In this document: positions 24,476 through 37,839 of the stretch, piece after piece
Position numbering within the stretch: the stretch's first letter is position 1
Layout of the letters: each line of letters begins with the position of its first letter
Source of the DNA: Paragordius varius
Taxonomy: Eukaryota > Nematomorpha
Assembly: GCA_964247055.1 (NCBI GenBank)
Contig: OZ176050.1
Location: 248,001 to 312,000, forward strand
Reading direction: 5' to 3'
Length of the DNA stretch: 64,000 nucleotides
Notes under the pieces: model-generated
What the model was told of the DNA's origin: nothing
The model's database searches: none
The model's input: the letters and a program-made list of their open reading frames with translations, nothing else
Translations under genes and position numbers: made by a program

Positions 24476-27400
24476 CCAAAATTTTTTTTGGGTAGCCCTA
24501 TGGTAGTTCCATCATCAACCCAAATATTGTCGAGATCGGAGTATAAATGTAATTTTTTTGAATTTTTTAAATATTTAAAAAATTTATTTTATACGATTTT
24601 AAAAATAAAAATGGCTACCTAAAATCCAAATTTGATCAGGTGATGTCACCATAATTTTTTTGGGTAGCCCTATGGTAGTTCCATCATCACCCCAAATATT
24701 TTCGAGATCGGAGTATAAATGTAATTTTTATAAATTTTTTAAATATTTAAAAAATTTATTTTATACGATTTTAAAAATAAAAATGGCTACCTAAAATCCA
24801 AATTTGATCAGGTGATGTCGCCATAATTTTTTTTGGGTAGCCCTATGGTAGTTCCATCATCACCCCAAATATTTTGGGGATCGGACTATAAATGTAATTT
24901 TTATGAATTTTTTAAATATTTAAAAAATTTATTTTATACGATTTTAAAAATAAAAATGGCTACCTAAAATCCAAATTTGATCAGGTGATGTCGCCATGAT
25001 TTTTTTTGGGTAGCCCTATGGTAGTTCCATCATCACCCCAAATATTTTCGAGATCGGAGTATAAATATAATTTTTATGAATTTCTTAAATATTTAAAAAA
25101 TTTATTTTATACGATTTTAAAAATAAAAATGGCTACCTAAAATCCAAATTTGATCAGGTGATGTCACTATAATTTTTTTGGGTAGCCCTATGGTAGTTCC
25201 ATCATCACCCCAAATATTTTGGGGATCGGAGTATAAATGTAATTTTTATGAATTTTTTAAATATTTATTTATTTTATACGATTTTAAAAATAAAAATGGC
25301 TACCTAAAATCCAAATTTGATCAGGTGATGTCACCATAATTTTTTTTGGGTAGCCCTATGGTAGTTCCATCATCACCCCGAATACTTTGGGGATCGGACT
25401 ATAAATGTAATTTTTATGAATTTTTTAAATATTTAAAAAATTTATTTTATACGATTTTAAAAATAAAAATGGCTACCTAAAATCCAAATTTGATCAGGTG
25501 ATGTCGCCAAAATTTTTTTTGGGTAGCCCTATAGTAGTTCCATCATCACCAAAAATATTTTGGGGATCGGAGTATAAATGTAATTTTTATGAATTTTTTA
25601 TATATTTAAAAAATTTATTTTATACGATTTTAAAAATAAAAATGGCTACCTAAAATCCAAATTTGATCAGGTGATGTCACCATAATTTTTTTTGGGTAGC
25701 CCTATGGTAGTTCCATCATCAACCCAAATATTGTCGAGATCGGAGTATAAATGTAATTTTTTTGAATTTTTTAAATATTTAAAAAATTTATTTTATACGA
25801 TTTTAAAAATAAAAATGGCTACCTAAAATCCAAATTTGATCAGGTGATGTCGCCATAATTTTTTTTGGGTAGCCCTATGGTAGTTCCATCATCACCCCGA
25901 ATACTTTGGGGATCGGACTATAAATGTAATTTTTATGAATTTTTTAAATATTTAAAAAATTTATTTTATACGATTTTAAAAATAAAAATGGCTACCTAAA
26001 ATCCAAGTTTGATCAGGTGATGTCGCCATAATTTTTTTTGGGTAGCCCTATAGTAGTTCCATCATCACCCCAAATTTTTTGGGGATCCGACTATAAATGT
26101 AATTTTTATGAATTTTTTAAATATTTGAAAAATTTATTTTATACGATTTTAAAAATAAATATGGCTACCTAAAATCCAAATTTGATCAGGTGATGTCACC
26201 ATAATTTTTTTTGGGTAGCCCTATGGTAGTTCCATCATCACCCCAAATATTTTCGAGATCGGAGTATAAATGTAATTTTTATAAATTTTTTAAATATTTA
26301 AAAAATTTATTTTATACGATTTTAAAAATAAAAATGGCTACCTAAAATCCAAATTTGATCAGGTGATGTCACCATAATTTTTTTTGGGTAGCCCTATGGT
26401 AGTTCCATCATCACCCCGAATACTTTGGGGATCGGACTATAAATGTAATTTTTATGAATTTTTTAAATATTTAAAAAATTTATTTTATACGATTTTAAAA
26501 ATAAAAATGGCTACCTAAAATCCAAATTTGATCAGGTGATGTCGCCAAAATTTTTTTTGGGTAGCCCTATAGTAGTTCCATCATCACCAAAAATATTTTG
26601 GGGATCGGAGTATAAATGTAATTTTTATGAATTTTTTAAATATTTAAAAAATTTATTTTATACGATTTTAAAAATAAAAATGGCTACCTAAAATCTAAAT
26701 TTGATCAGGTGATGTCACCATAATTTTTTTTGGGTAGCCCTATGGTAGTTCCATCATCACCCCAAATATTTTCGAGATCGGACTATAAATGTAATTTTTA
26801 TGAATTTTTTAAATATTTAAAAAATTTATTTTATACGATTTTAAAAATAAAAATGGCTACCTAAAATCCAAATTTGATCAGGTGATGTCACCATAATTTT
26901 TTTTGGGTATCCCTATAGTAGTTCCATCATCACCAAAAATATTTTGGGGATCGGAGTATAAATGTAATTTTTATGAATTTTTTAAATATTTAAAAAATTT
27001 ATTATATACGATTTTAAAAATAAAAATGGCTACCTAAAATCCAAATTTGATCAGGTGATGTCACCATAATTTTTTTTGGGTAGCCCTATGGTAGTTCCAT
27101 CATCAACCCAAATATTGTCGAGATCGGAGTATAAATGTAATTTTTTTGAATTTTTTAAATATTTAAAAAATTTATTTTATACGATTTTAAAAATAAAAAT
27201 GGCTACCTAAAATCCAAATTTGATCAGGTGATGTCGCCATAATTTTTTTTGGGTAGCCCTATGGTAGTTCCATCATCACCCCGAATACTTTGGGGATCGG
27301 ACTATAAATGTAATTTTTATGAATTTTTTAAATATTTAAAAAATTTATTTTATACGATTTTAAAAATAAAAATGGCTACCTAAAATCCAAACTTGATCAG

Positions 27401-30400
27401 GTGATGTCACCATAATTTTTTTTGGGTAGCCCTATGATAGTTCCATCATCACCCCAAATATTTTCGAGATCGGAGTATAAATGTAATTTTTATGAATTTT
27501 TTAAATATTTAAAAAATTTATTTTATACGATTTTAAAAATAAAAATGGCTACCTAAAATCCAAATTTGATCAGGTGATGTCACTATAATTTTTTTGGGTA
27601 GCCTATGGTAGTTCCATCATCACCCCAAATATTTTGGGGATCGGAGTATAAATGTAATTTTTATGAATTTTTTAAATATTTATTTATTTTATACGATTTT
27701 AAAAATAAAAATGGCTACCTAAAATCCAAATTTGATCAGGTGATGTCACCATAATTTTTTTTGGGTAGCCCTATGGTAGTTCCATCATCACCCCGAATAC
27801 TTTGGGGATCGGACTATAAATGTAATTTTTATGAATTTTTTAAATATTTAAAAAATTTATTTTATACGATTTTAAAAATAAAAATGGCTACCTAAAATCC
27901 AAATTTGATCAGGTGATGTCGCCAAAATTTTTTTTGGGTAGCCCTATAGTAGTTCCATCATCACCAAAAATATTTTGGGGATCGGAGTATAAATGTAATT
28001 TTTATGAATTTTTTAAATATTTAAAAAATTTATTTTATACGATTTTAAAAATAAAAATGGCTACCTAAAATCCAAATTTGATCAGGTGATGTCGCCATAA
28101 TTTTTTTTGGGTAGCCCTATGGTAGTTCCATCATCACCCCGAATATTTTGGGGATCGGAGTATAAATGTAATTTTTATGAATTTTTTAAATATTTAAAAA
28201 ATTTATTTTATACGATTTTAAAAATAAAAATGGCTACCTAAAATCCAAATTTGATCAGGTGATGTCGCCATAATTTTTTTTGGGTAGCCCTATGGTAGTT
28301 CCATCATCACCCCGAATACTTTGGGGATCGGACTATAAATGTAATTTTTATGAATTTTTTAAATATTTAAAAAATTTATTTTATACGATTTTAAAAATAA
28401 AAATGGCTACCTAAAATCCAAATTTGATCAGGTGATGTCGCCAAAATTTTTTTTGGGTAGCCCTATGGTAGTTCCATCATCAACCCAAATATTGTCGAGA
28501 TCGGAGTATAAATGTAATTTTTTTGAATTTTTTAAATATTTAAAAAATTTATTTTATACGATTTTAAAAATAAAAATGGCTACCTAAAATCCAAATTTGA
28601 TCAGGTGATGTCGCCATAATTTTTTTTGGGTAGCCCTATGGTAGTTCCATCATCACCCCGAATACTTTGGGGATCGGACTATAAATGTAATTTTTATGAA
28701 TTTTTTAAATATTTTAAAAATTTATTTTATACGATTTTAAAAATAAAAATGGCTACCTAAAATCCAAATTTGATCAGGTGATGTCGCCATAATTTTTTTT
28801 GGGTAGCCCTATAGTAGTTCCATCATCTCCCCAAATATTTTGGGGATCCGACTATAAATGTAATTTTTATGAATTTTTTAAATATTTGAAAAATTTATTT
28901 TATACGATTTAAAAAAAAAAAATGGCTACCTAAAATCCAAATTTGATCAGGTGATGTCACCATAATTTTTTTGGGTAGCCCTATGGTAGTTCCATCATCA
29001 CCCCAAATATTTTCGAGATCGGAGTATAAATGTAATTTTTATAAATTTTTTAAATATTTAAAAAATTTATTTTATACGATTTTAAAAATAAAAATGGCTA
29101 CCTAAAATCCAAATTTGATCAGGTGATGTCGCCATAATTTTTTTTGGGTAGCCCTATGGTAGTTCCATCATCACCCCAAATATTTTGGGGATCGGACTAT
29201 AAATGTAATTTTTATGAATTTTTTAAATATTTAAAAAATTTATTTTATACGATTTTAAAAATAAAAATGGCTACCTAAAATCCAAATTTGATCAGGTGAT
29301 GTCGCCATGATTTTTTTTGGGTAGCCCTATGGTAGTTCCATCATCACCCCAAATATTTTCGAGATCGGAGTATAAATATAATTTTTATGAATTTCTTAAA
29401 TATTTAAAAAATTTATTTTATACGATTTTAAAAATAAAAATGGCTACCTAAAATCCAAATTTGATCAGGTGATGTCACTATAATTTTTTTGGGTAGCCCT
29501 ATGGTAGTTCCATCATCACCCCAAATATTTTGGGGATCGGAGTATAAATGTAATTTTTATGAATTTTTTAAATATTTATTTATTTTATACGATTTTAAAA
29601 ATAAAAATGGCTACCTAAAATCCAAATTTGATCAGGTGATGTCACCATAATTTTTTTTGGGTAGCCCTATGGTAGTTCCATCATCACCCCGAATACTTTG
29701 GGGATCGGACTATAAATGTAATTTTTATGAATTTTTTAAATATTTAAAAAATTTATTTTATACGATTTTAAAAATAAAAATGGCTACCTAAAATCCAAAT
29801 TTGATCAGGTGATGTCGCCAAAATTTTTTTTGGGTAGCCCTATAGTAGTTCCATCATCACCAAAAATATTTTGGGGATCGGAGTATAAATGTAATTTTTA
29901 TGAATTTTTTAAATATTTAAAAAATTTATTTTATACGATTTTAAAAATAAAAATGGCTACCTAAAATCCAAATTTGATCAGGTGATGTCACCATAATTTT
30001 TTTTGGGTAGCCCTATGGTAGTTCCATCATCACCCCGAATACTTTGGGGATCAGACTATAAATGTAATTTTTATGAATTTTTTAAATATTTAAAAAATTT
30101 ATTTTATACGATTTTAAAAATAAAAATGGCTACCTAAAATCCAAATTTGATCAGGTGATGTCGCCAAAATTTTTTTTGGGTAGCCCTATAGTAGTTCCAT
30201 CATCACCAAAAATATTTTGGGGATCGGAGTATAAATGTAATTTTTATGAATTTTTTAAATATTTAAAAAATTTATTTTATACGATTTTAAAAATAAAAAT
30301 GGCTACCTAAAATCTAAATTTGATCAGGTGATGTCACCATAATTTTTTTTGGGTAGCCCTATGGTAGTTCCATCATCACCCCAAATATTTTCGAGATCGG

Positions 30401-31030
30401 ACTATAAATGTAATTTTTATGAATTTTTTAAATATTTAAAAAATTTATTTTATACGATTTTAAAAATAAAAATGGCTACCTAAAATCCAAATTTGATCAG
30501 GTGATGTCACCATAATTTTTTTTGGTTATCCCTATAGTAGTTCCATCATCACCAAAAATATTTTGGGGATCGGAGTATAAATGTAATTTTTATGAATTTT
30601 TTAAATATTTAAAAAATTTATTTTATACGATTTTAAAAATAAAAATGGCTACCTAAAATCCAAATTTGATCAGGTGATGTCACCATAATTTTTTTTGGGT
30701 AGCCCTATGGTAGTTCCATCATCAACCCAAATATTGTCGAGATCGGAGTATAAATGTAATTTTTTTGAATTTTTTAAATATTTAAAAAATTTATTTTATA
30801 CGATTTTAAAAATAAAAATGGCTACCTAAAATCCAAATTTGATCAGGTGATGTCGCCATAATTTTTTTTGGGTAGCCCTATGGTAGTTCCATCATCACCC
30901 CGAATACTTTGGGGATCGGACTATAAATGTAATTTTTATGAATTTTTTAAATATTTAAAAAATTTATTTTATACGATTTTAAAAATAAAAATGGCTACCT
31001 AAAATCCAAATTTGATCAGGTGATGTCGCC
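23270..31030 (+). repeat. HOR mosaic with 24-, 25- and 21-monomer offsets
   Basis: Three interleaved long-range matches are visible. About 23270-23610 matches 27410-27745 (4138 bp, 24 monomers; shared CCCTATGATAG then GGGTAGCCTATGG). About 24650-25670 matches 28960-29980 (4311 bp, 25 monomers; shared GCCATGATTTT, TTTCTTAAATATT, a 5-bp-shortened palindrome, GCCAAAATTTT and CACCAAAAATATT). About 26370-27400 matches 29990-31020 (3619 bp, 21 monomers; shared GTATCC or TTATCC start and CATCAACCCAAATATTG). Because the three offsets differ by whole monomers, the segment looks like stacked duplications with later monomer gains or losses. Confidence 0.82.
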
Positions 31031-34000
31031 ATAATTTTTTTTGGGTAGCCCTATTGTAGTTCCATCATCACCCCAAATATTTTGGGGATCCGACTATAAA
31101 TGTAATTTTTATGAATTTTTTAAATATTTGAAAAATTTATTTTATACGATTTTAAAAATAAAAATGGCTACCTATAATCCAAATTTGATCAGGTGATGTC
31201 GCCATAATTTTTTTTGGGTAGCCCTATGGTAGTTCCATCATCACCCCGAATACTTTGGGGATCGGACTATAAATGTAATTTTTATGAATTTTTTAAATAT
31301 TTAAAAAATTTATTTTATACGATTTTAAAAATAAAAATGGCTACCTAAAATCCAAATTTGATCAGGTGATGTCGCCATAATTTTTTTTGGGTAGCCCTAT
31401 TGTAGTTCCATCATCACCCCAAATATTTTGGGGATCCGACTATAAATGTAATTTTTATGAATTTTTTAAATATTTGAAAAATTTATTTTATACGATTTTA
31501 AAAATAAAAATGGCTACCTAAAATCCAAATTTGATCAGGTGATGTCACCATAATTTTTTTTGGGTAGCCCTATGGTAGTTCCATCATCACCCCAAATATT
31601 TTCGAGATCGGAGTATAAATGTAATTTTTATAAATTTTTTAAATATTTATTTTATACGATTTTAAAAATAAAAATGGCTACCTAAAATCTAAATTTGATC
31701 AGGTGATGTCACCATAATTTTTTTTGGGTAGCCCTATGGTAGTTCCATCATCACCCCAAATATTTTCGAGATCGGACTATAAATGTAATTTTTATGAATT
31801 TTTTAAATATTTAAAAAATTTATTTTAAACGATTTTAAAAATAAAAATGGCTACCTAAAATCCAAATTTGATCAGGTGATGTCACCATAATATTTTTTGG
31901 GTAGCCCTATGGTAGTTCCATCATCACCCCAAATATTGTCGAGATCGGATTATAAATGTAATTTTTATTTAAAAAATTTATTTTATACGATTTTAAAAAT
32001 AAAAATGGCTACCTAAAATCCAAATTTGATCAGGTGATGTCACCATAATTTTTTTTGGGTAGCCCTATGGTACATCATCACCCCAAATATTTTCGAGATC
32101 GGAGTATAAATGTAATTTTTATGAATTTTTTAAATATTTAAAAAATTTATTTTATACGATTTTAAAAATAAAAATGGCTACCTAAAATCCAAATTTGATC
32201 AGGTGATGTCACCATAATTTTTTTTGGGTAGCCCTATGGTAGTTCCATCATCACCCCGAATACTTTGGGGATCGGACTATAAATGTAATTTTTATTTGAA
32301 AAATTTATTTTATACGATTTTAAAAATAAAAATGGCTACCTAAAATCCAAATTTGATCAGGTGATGTCACCATAATTTTTTTGGGTAGCCCTATGGTAGT
32401 TCCATCATCACCCCAAATATTTTGGGGATCGGAGTATAAATGTAATTTTTATGAATTTTTAAAATATTTATTTATTTTATACGATTTTAAAAATAAAAAT
32501 GGCTACCTAAAATCCAAATTTGATCAGGTGATGTCACCATAATTTTTTTTGGGTAGCCCTATGGTAGTTCCATCATCACCCCGAATACTTTGGGGATCGG
32601 ACTATAAATGTAATTTTTATGAATTTTTTAAATATTTAAAAAATTTATTTTATACGATTTTAAAAATAAAAATGGCTACCTAAAATCCAAATTTGATCAG
32701 GTGATGTCGCCAAAATTTTTTTTGGGTAGCCCTATAGTAGTTCCATCATCACCATAAATATTTTGGGGATCGGAGTATAAATGTAATTTTTATGAATTTT
32801 TTAAATATTTAAAAAATTTATTTTATACGATTTAAAAAATAAAAATGGCTACCTAAAATCCAAATTTGATCAGGTGATGTCACCATAATTTTTTTTGGGT
32901 AGCCCTATGGTAGTTCCATCATCTACCCAAATATTGTCGAGATCGGAGTATAAATGTAATTTTTTTGAATTTTTTAAATATTTAAAAAATTTATTTTATA
33001 CGATTTTAAAAATAAAAATGGCTACCTAAAATCCAAATTTGATCAGGTGATGTCACCATAATTTTTTTTGGTTATCCCTATAGTAGTTCCATCATCACCA
33101 AAAGTATTTTGGGGATCGGAGTATAAATGTAATTTTTATGAATTTTTTAAATATTTAAAAAATTTATTTTATACGATTTTAAAAATAAAAATGGCTACCT
33201 AAAATCCAAATTTGATCAGGTGATGTCACCATAATTTTTTTTGGGTAGCCCTATGGTAGTTCCATCATCAACCCAAATATTGTCGAGATCGGAGTATAAA
33301 TGTAATTTTTTTGAATTTTTTAAATATTTAAAAAATTTATTTTATACGATTTTAAAAATAAAAATGGCTACCTAAAATCCAAATTTGATCAGGTGATGTC
33401 GCCATAATTTTTTTTGGGTAGCCCTATGGTAGTTCCATCATCACCCCGAATACTTTGGGGATCGGACTATAAATGTAATTTTTATGAATTTTTTAAATAT
33501 TTAAAAAATTTATTTTATACGATTTTAAAAATAAAAATGGCTACCTAAAATCCAAATTTGATCAGGTGATGTCGCCATAATTTTTTTTGGGTAGCCCTAT
33601 TGTAGTTCCATCATCACCCCAAATATTTTGGGGATCCGACTATAAATGTAATTTTTATGAATTTTTTAAATATTTGAAAAATTTATTTTATACGATTTTA
33701 AAAATAAAAATGGCTACCTAAAATCCAAATTTGATCAGGTGATGTCGCCATAATTTTTTTTGGGTAGCCCTATGGTAGTTCCATCATCACCCCGAATACT
33801 TTGGGGATCGGACTATAAATGTAATTTTTATGAATTTTTTAAATATTTAAAAAATTTATTTTATACGATTTTAAAAATAAAAATGGCTACCTAAAATCCA
33901 AATTTGATCAGGTGATGTCGCCATAATTTTTTTTGGGTAGCCCTATTGTAGTTCCATCATCACCCCAAATATTTTGGGGATCCGACTATAAATGTAATTT

Positions 34001-35080
34001 TTATGAATTTTTTAAATATTTGAAAAATTTATTTTATACGATTTTAAAAATAAAAATGGCTACCTAAAATCCAAATTTGATCAGGTGATGTCACCATAAT
34101 TTTTTTTGGGTAGCCCTATGGTAGTTCCATCATCACCCCAAATATTTTCGAGATCGGAGTATAAATGTAATTTTTATAAATTTTTTAAATATTTATTTTA
34201 TACGATTTTAAAAATAAAAATGGCTACCTTAAATCTAAATTTGATCAGGTGATGTCACCATAATTTTTTTTGGGTAGCCCTATGGTAGTTCCATCATCAC
34301 CCCAAATATTTTCGAGATCGGACTATAAATGTAATTTTTATGAATTTTTTAAATATTTAAAAAATTTATTTTAAACGATTTTAAAAATAAAAATGGCTAC
34401 CTAAAATCCAAATTTGATCAGGTGATGTCACCATAATATTTTTTGGGTAGCCCTATGGTAGTTCCATCATCACCCCAAATATTGTCGAGATCGGATTATA
34501 AATGTAATTTTTATTTAAAAAATTTATTTTATACGATTTTAAAAATAAAAATGGCTACCTAAAATCCAAATTTGATCAGGTGATGTCACCATAATTTTTT
34601 TTGGGTAGCCCTATGGTACATCATCACCCCAAATATTTTCGAGATCGGAGTATAAATGTAATTTTTATGAATTTTTTAAATATTTAAAAAATTTATTTTA
34701 TACGATTTTAAAAATAAAAATGGCTACCTAAAATCCAAATTTGATCAGGTGATGTCACCATAATTTTTTTTGGGTAGCCCTATGGTAGTTCCATCATCAC
34801 CCCGAATACTTTGGGGATCGGACTATAAATGTAATTTTTATTTGAAAAATTTATTTTATACGATTTTAAAAATAAAAATGGCTACCTAAAATCCAAATTT
34901 GATCAGGTGATGTCACCATAATTTTTTTTGGGTAGCCCTATGGTAGTTCCATCATCACCCCAAATATTTTGGGGATCGGAGTATAAATGTAATTTTTATG
35001 AATTTTTAAAATATTTATTTATTTTATACGATTTTAAAAATAAAAATGGCTACCTAAAATCCAAATTTGATCAGGTGATG
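30500..35080 (+). repeat. 15-monomer HOR, two copies (offset 2546 bp)
   Basis: The string from the GGTTATCCC monomer (about 30524 and 33070) through CATCAACCC, two alternations of GAATAC with CCCTATTGTAG (31051/33597 and 31397/33943), a 9-bp-shortened palindrome, TTTTAAACG, TAATATTTTTTGGG, a 15-bp-shortened palindrome, CTATGGTACATC (TACATC at 32071 and 34617) and a second 15-bp-shortened copy repeats at a constant 2546 bp. The first copy has a private CCTATAATCC near 31172. The offset is less than 15 x 173 because several monomers are internally shortened. The match runs for roughly 12 of the 15 monomers. Confidence 0.87.
31590..32470 (+). repeat. Cluster of monomers with shortened palindrome
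   Basis: Within five or six monomers there are a 9-bp loss next to the palindrome (about 31642), a 15-bp loss removing its left half (about 31963), a 15-bp loss with TTTGAAAAATTT (about 32295) and a 5-A loss (about 32464). The same set is repeated at about 34188, 34509, 34841 and 35010 in the 15-mer copy. They account for most of the deviation of the 15-mer from 15 full monomer lengths. Confidence 0.88.
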
Positions 35081-37450
35081 TCGCCAAAATTTTTTTTGGG
35101 TAGCCCTATAGTAGTTCCATCATCACCATAAATATTTTGGGGATCGGAGTATAAATGTAATTTTTATGAATTTTTTAAATATTTAAAAAATTTATTTTAT
35201 ACGATTTAAAAAATAAAAATGGCTACCTAAAATCCAAATTTGATCAGGTGATGTCACCATAATTTTTTTTGGGTAGCCCTATGGTAGTTCCATCATCTAC
35301 CCAAATATTGTCGAGATCGGAGTATAAATGTAATTTTTTTGAATTTTTTAAATATTTAAAAAATTTATTTTATACGATTTTAAAAATAAAAATGGCTACC
35401 TAAAATCCAAATTTGATCAGGTGATGTCGCCATAATTTTTTTTGGGTAGCCCTATGGTAGTTCCATCATCACCCCGAATACTTTGGGGATCGGACTATAA
35501 ATGTAATTTTTATGAATTTTTTAATTTAAAAAATTTATTTTATACGATTTTAAAAATAAAAATGGCTGCCTAAAATCCAAATTTGATCAGGTGATGTCGC
35601 CATAATTTTTTTGGGTAGCCCTATAGTAGTTCCATCATCACCCCAAATATTTTGGGGATCCGACTATAAATGTAATTTTTATGAATTTTTTAAATATTTG
35701 AAAAATTTATTTTATACGATTTTAAAAATAAAAATGGCTACCTAAAATCCAAATTTGATCAGGTGATGTCACCATAATTTTTTTTGGGTAGCCCTATGGT
35801 AGTTCCATCATCACCCCAAATATTTTCGAGATCGGAGTATAAATGTAATTTTTATAAATTTTTTAAATATTTAAAAAATTTATTTTATACGATTTTAAAA
35901 ATAAAAATGGCTACCTAAAATCCAAATTTGATCAGGTGATGTCGCCATAATTTTTTTTGGGTAGCCCTATGGTAGTTCCATCATCACCCCAAATATTTTC
36001 GAGATCGGAGTATAAATGTAATTTTTATGAATTTTTTAAATATTTAAAAAATTTATTTTATACGATTTTAAAAATAAAAATGGCTACCTAAAATCCAAAT
36101 TTGATCAGGTGATGTCGCCATGATTTTTTTTGGGTAGCCCTATGGTAGTTCCATCATCACCCCAAATATTTTCGAGATCGGAGTATAAATATAATTTTTA
36201 TGAATTTCTTAAATATTTAAAAAATTTATTTTATACGATTAAAATAAAAATGGCTACCTAAAATCCAAATTTGATCAGGTGATGTCGCCATAATTATTTT
36301 TGGGTAGCCCTATAGTAGTTCCATCATCACCTCAAATATTTTGGGGATCGGAGTATAAATGTAATTTTTATGAATTTTTTAAATATTTAAAAAATTATTT
36401 TATACGATTTTAAAAATAAAAATGGCTACCTAAAATCCAAATTTGATCAGGTGATGTCACTATAATTTTTTTTGGGTAGCCCTATGGTAGTTCCATCATC
36501 ACCCCAAATATTGTTGAGATCGGAGTATAAATGTAATTTTTATGAATTTTTTAAATATTTAAAAAATTTATTTTATACGATATTAAAAATAAAAATGGCT
36601 ACCTAAAATCCAAATTTGATCAGGTGATGTCGCCATAATTTTTTTTGCGTAGCCCTATGGTTGTTCCATCATCACCCCAAATATTTTCGAGATCGGAGTA
36701 TAAATGTAATTTTTATGAATTTTCTAAATATTTAAAAAATTTATTTTATACGATATTAAAAATAAAAATGGCTACCTAAAATCCAAATTTGATCAGGTGA
36801 TGTCACCATAATTTTTTTTGGGTAGCCCTATGGTAGTTCCATCATCACCCCAAATATTTTCGAGATCGGAGTATAAATGTAATTTTTATGAATTTTTTAA
36901 ATATTTAAAAAATTTATTTTATACGATTTTAAAAATAAAAATGGCTACCTAAAATCCAAATTTGATCAGGTGATGTCGCCAAAATTTTTTTTGGGTAGCC
37001 CTATAGTAGTTCCATCATCACCATAAATATTTTGGGGATCGGAGTATAAATGTAATTTTTATGAATTTTTTAAATATTTAAAAAATTTATTTTATACGAT
37101 TTTAAAAATAAAAATGGCTACCTAAAATCCAAATTTGATCAGGTGATGTCACCATAATTTTTTTTGGGTAGCCCTATGGTAGTTCCATCATCTACCCAAA
37201 TATTGTCGAGATCGGAGTATAAATGTAATTTTTTTGAATTTTTTAAATATTTAAAAAATTTATTTTATACGATTTTAAAAATAAAAATGGCTACCTAAAA
37301 TCCAAATTTGATCAGGTGATGTCGCCATAATTTTTTTTGGGTAGCCCTATGGTAGTTCCATCATCACCCCGAATACTTTGGGGATCGGACTATAAATGTA
37401 ATTTTTATGAATTTTTTAATTTAAAAAATTTATTTTATACGATTTTAAAA
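32530..37450 (+). repeat. HOR tail with whole-monomer losses (offsets 2374, 2028, 1895 bp)
   Basis: Past the 15-mer match, the GCCAAAATTTT / CACCATAAATATT / CATCTACCC trio at 32707-33000 recurs near 35081-35400 with offset 2374 bp, that is 2546 minus one monomer. The following GAATAC monomer at 33448 recurs at 35476 with offset 2028 bp, two monomers less again. The trio appears a third time near 36970-37300 (offset 1895 bp, 11 monomers). Copies two and three share a 3-bp-shortened palindrome (TTTTTTAATTTAAAAAA near 35520 and 37418). The stepwise offsets show clean loss or gain of entire monomers. Confidence 0.83.
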
Positions 37451-37839
37451 ATAAAAATGGCTACCTAAAATCCAAATTTGATCAGGTGATGTCGCCATGA
37501 TTTTTTTTACGTAGCCCTATGGTAGTTCCATCATCACCCCAAATATTTTGGGGATCGGACTATAAATGTAATTTTTATGAATTTTTCAAATATTTGAAAA
37601 ATTTATTTTATACGATTTTAAAAATAAAAATGGCTACCTAAAATCCAAATTTGATCAGGTGATGTCACCATAATTTTTTTTGGGTAGCCCTATGGTAGTT
37701 CCATCATCACCCCAAATATTTTCGAGATCGGAGTATAAATGTAATTTTTATGAATTTTTTAAATATTTAAAAAATTTATTTTATACGATTTTAAAAATAA
37801 AAATGGCTACCTAAAATCCAAATTTGATCAGGTGATGTC

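Noticed and set aside
34928-35131. An open stretch of 67 codons starting with TTG on the + strand, spanning one monomer and part of the next
   Set aside because: It exists only because a 5-A loss near 35010 happens to avoid the stop usually met just after the palindrome, and it ends at the TAA of CACCATAAATATT. It is repeat sequence in frame by chance, with no coding bias, and the near-identical copy at about 32385 is closed in the next monomer.
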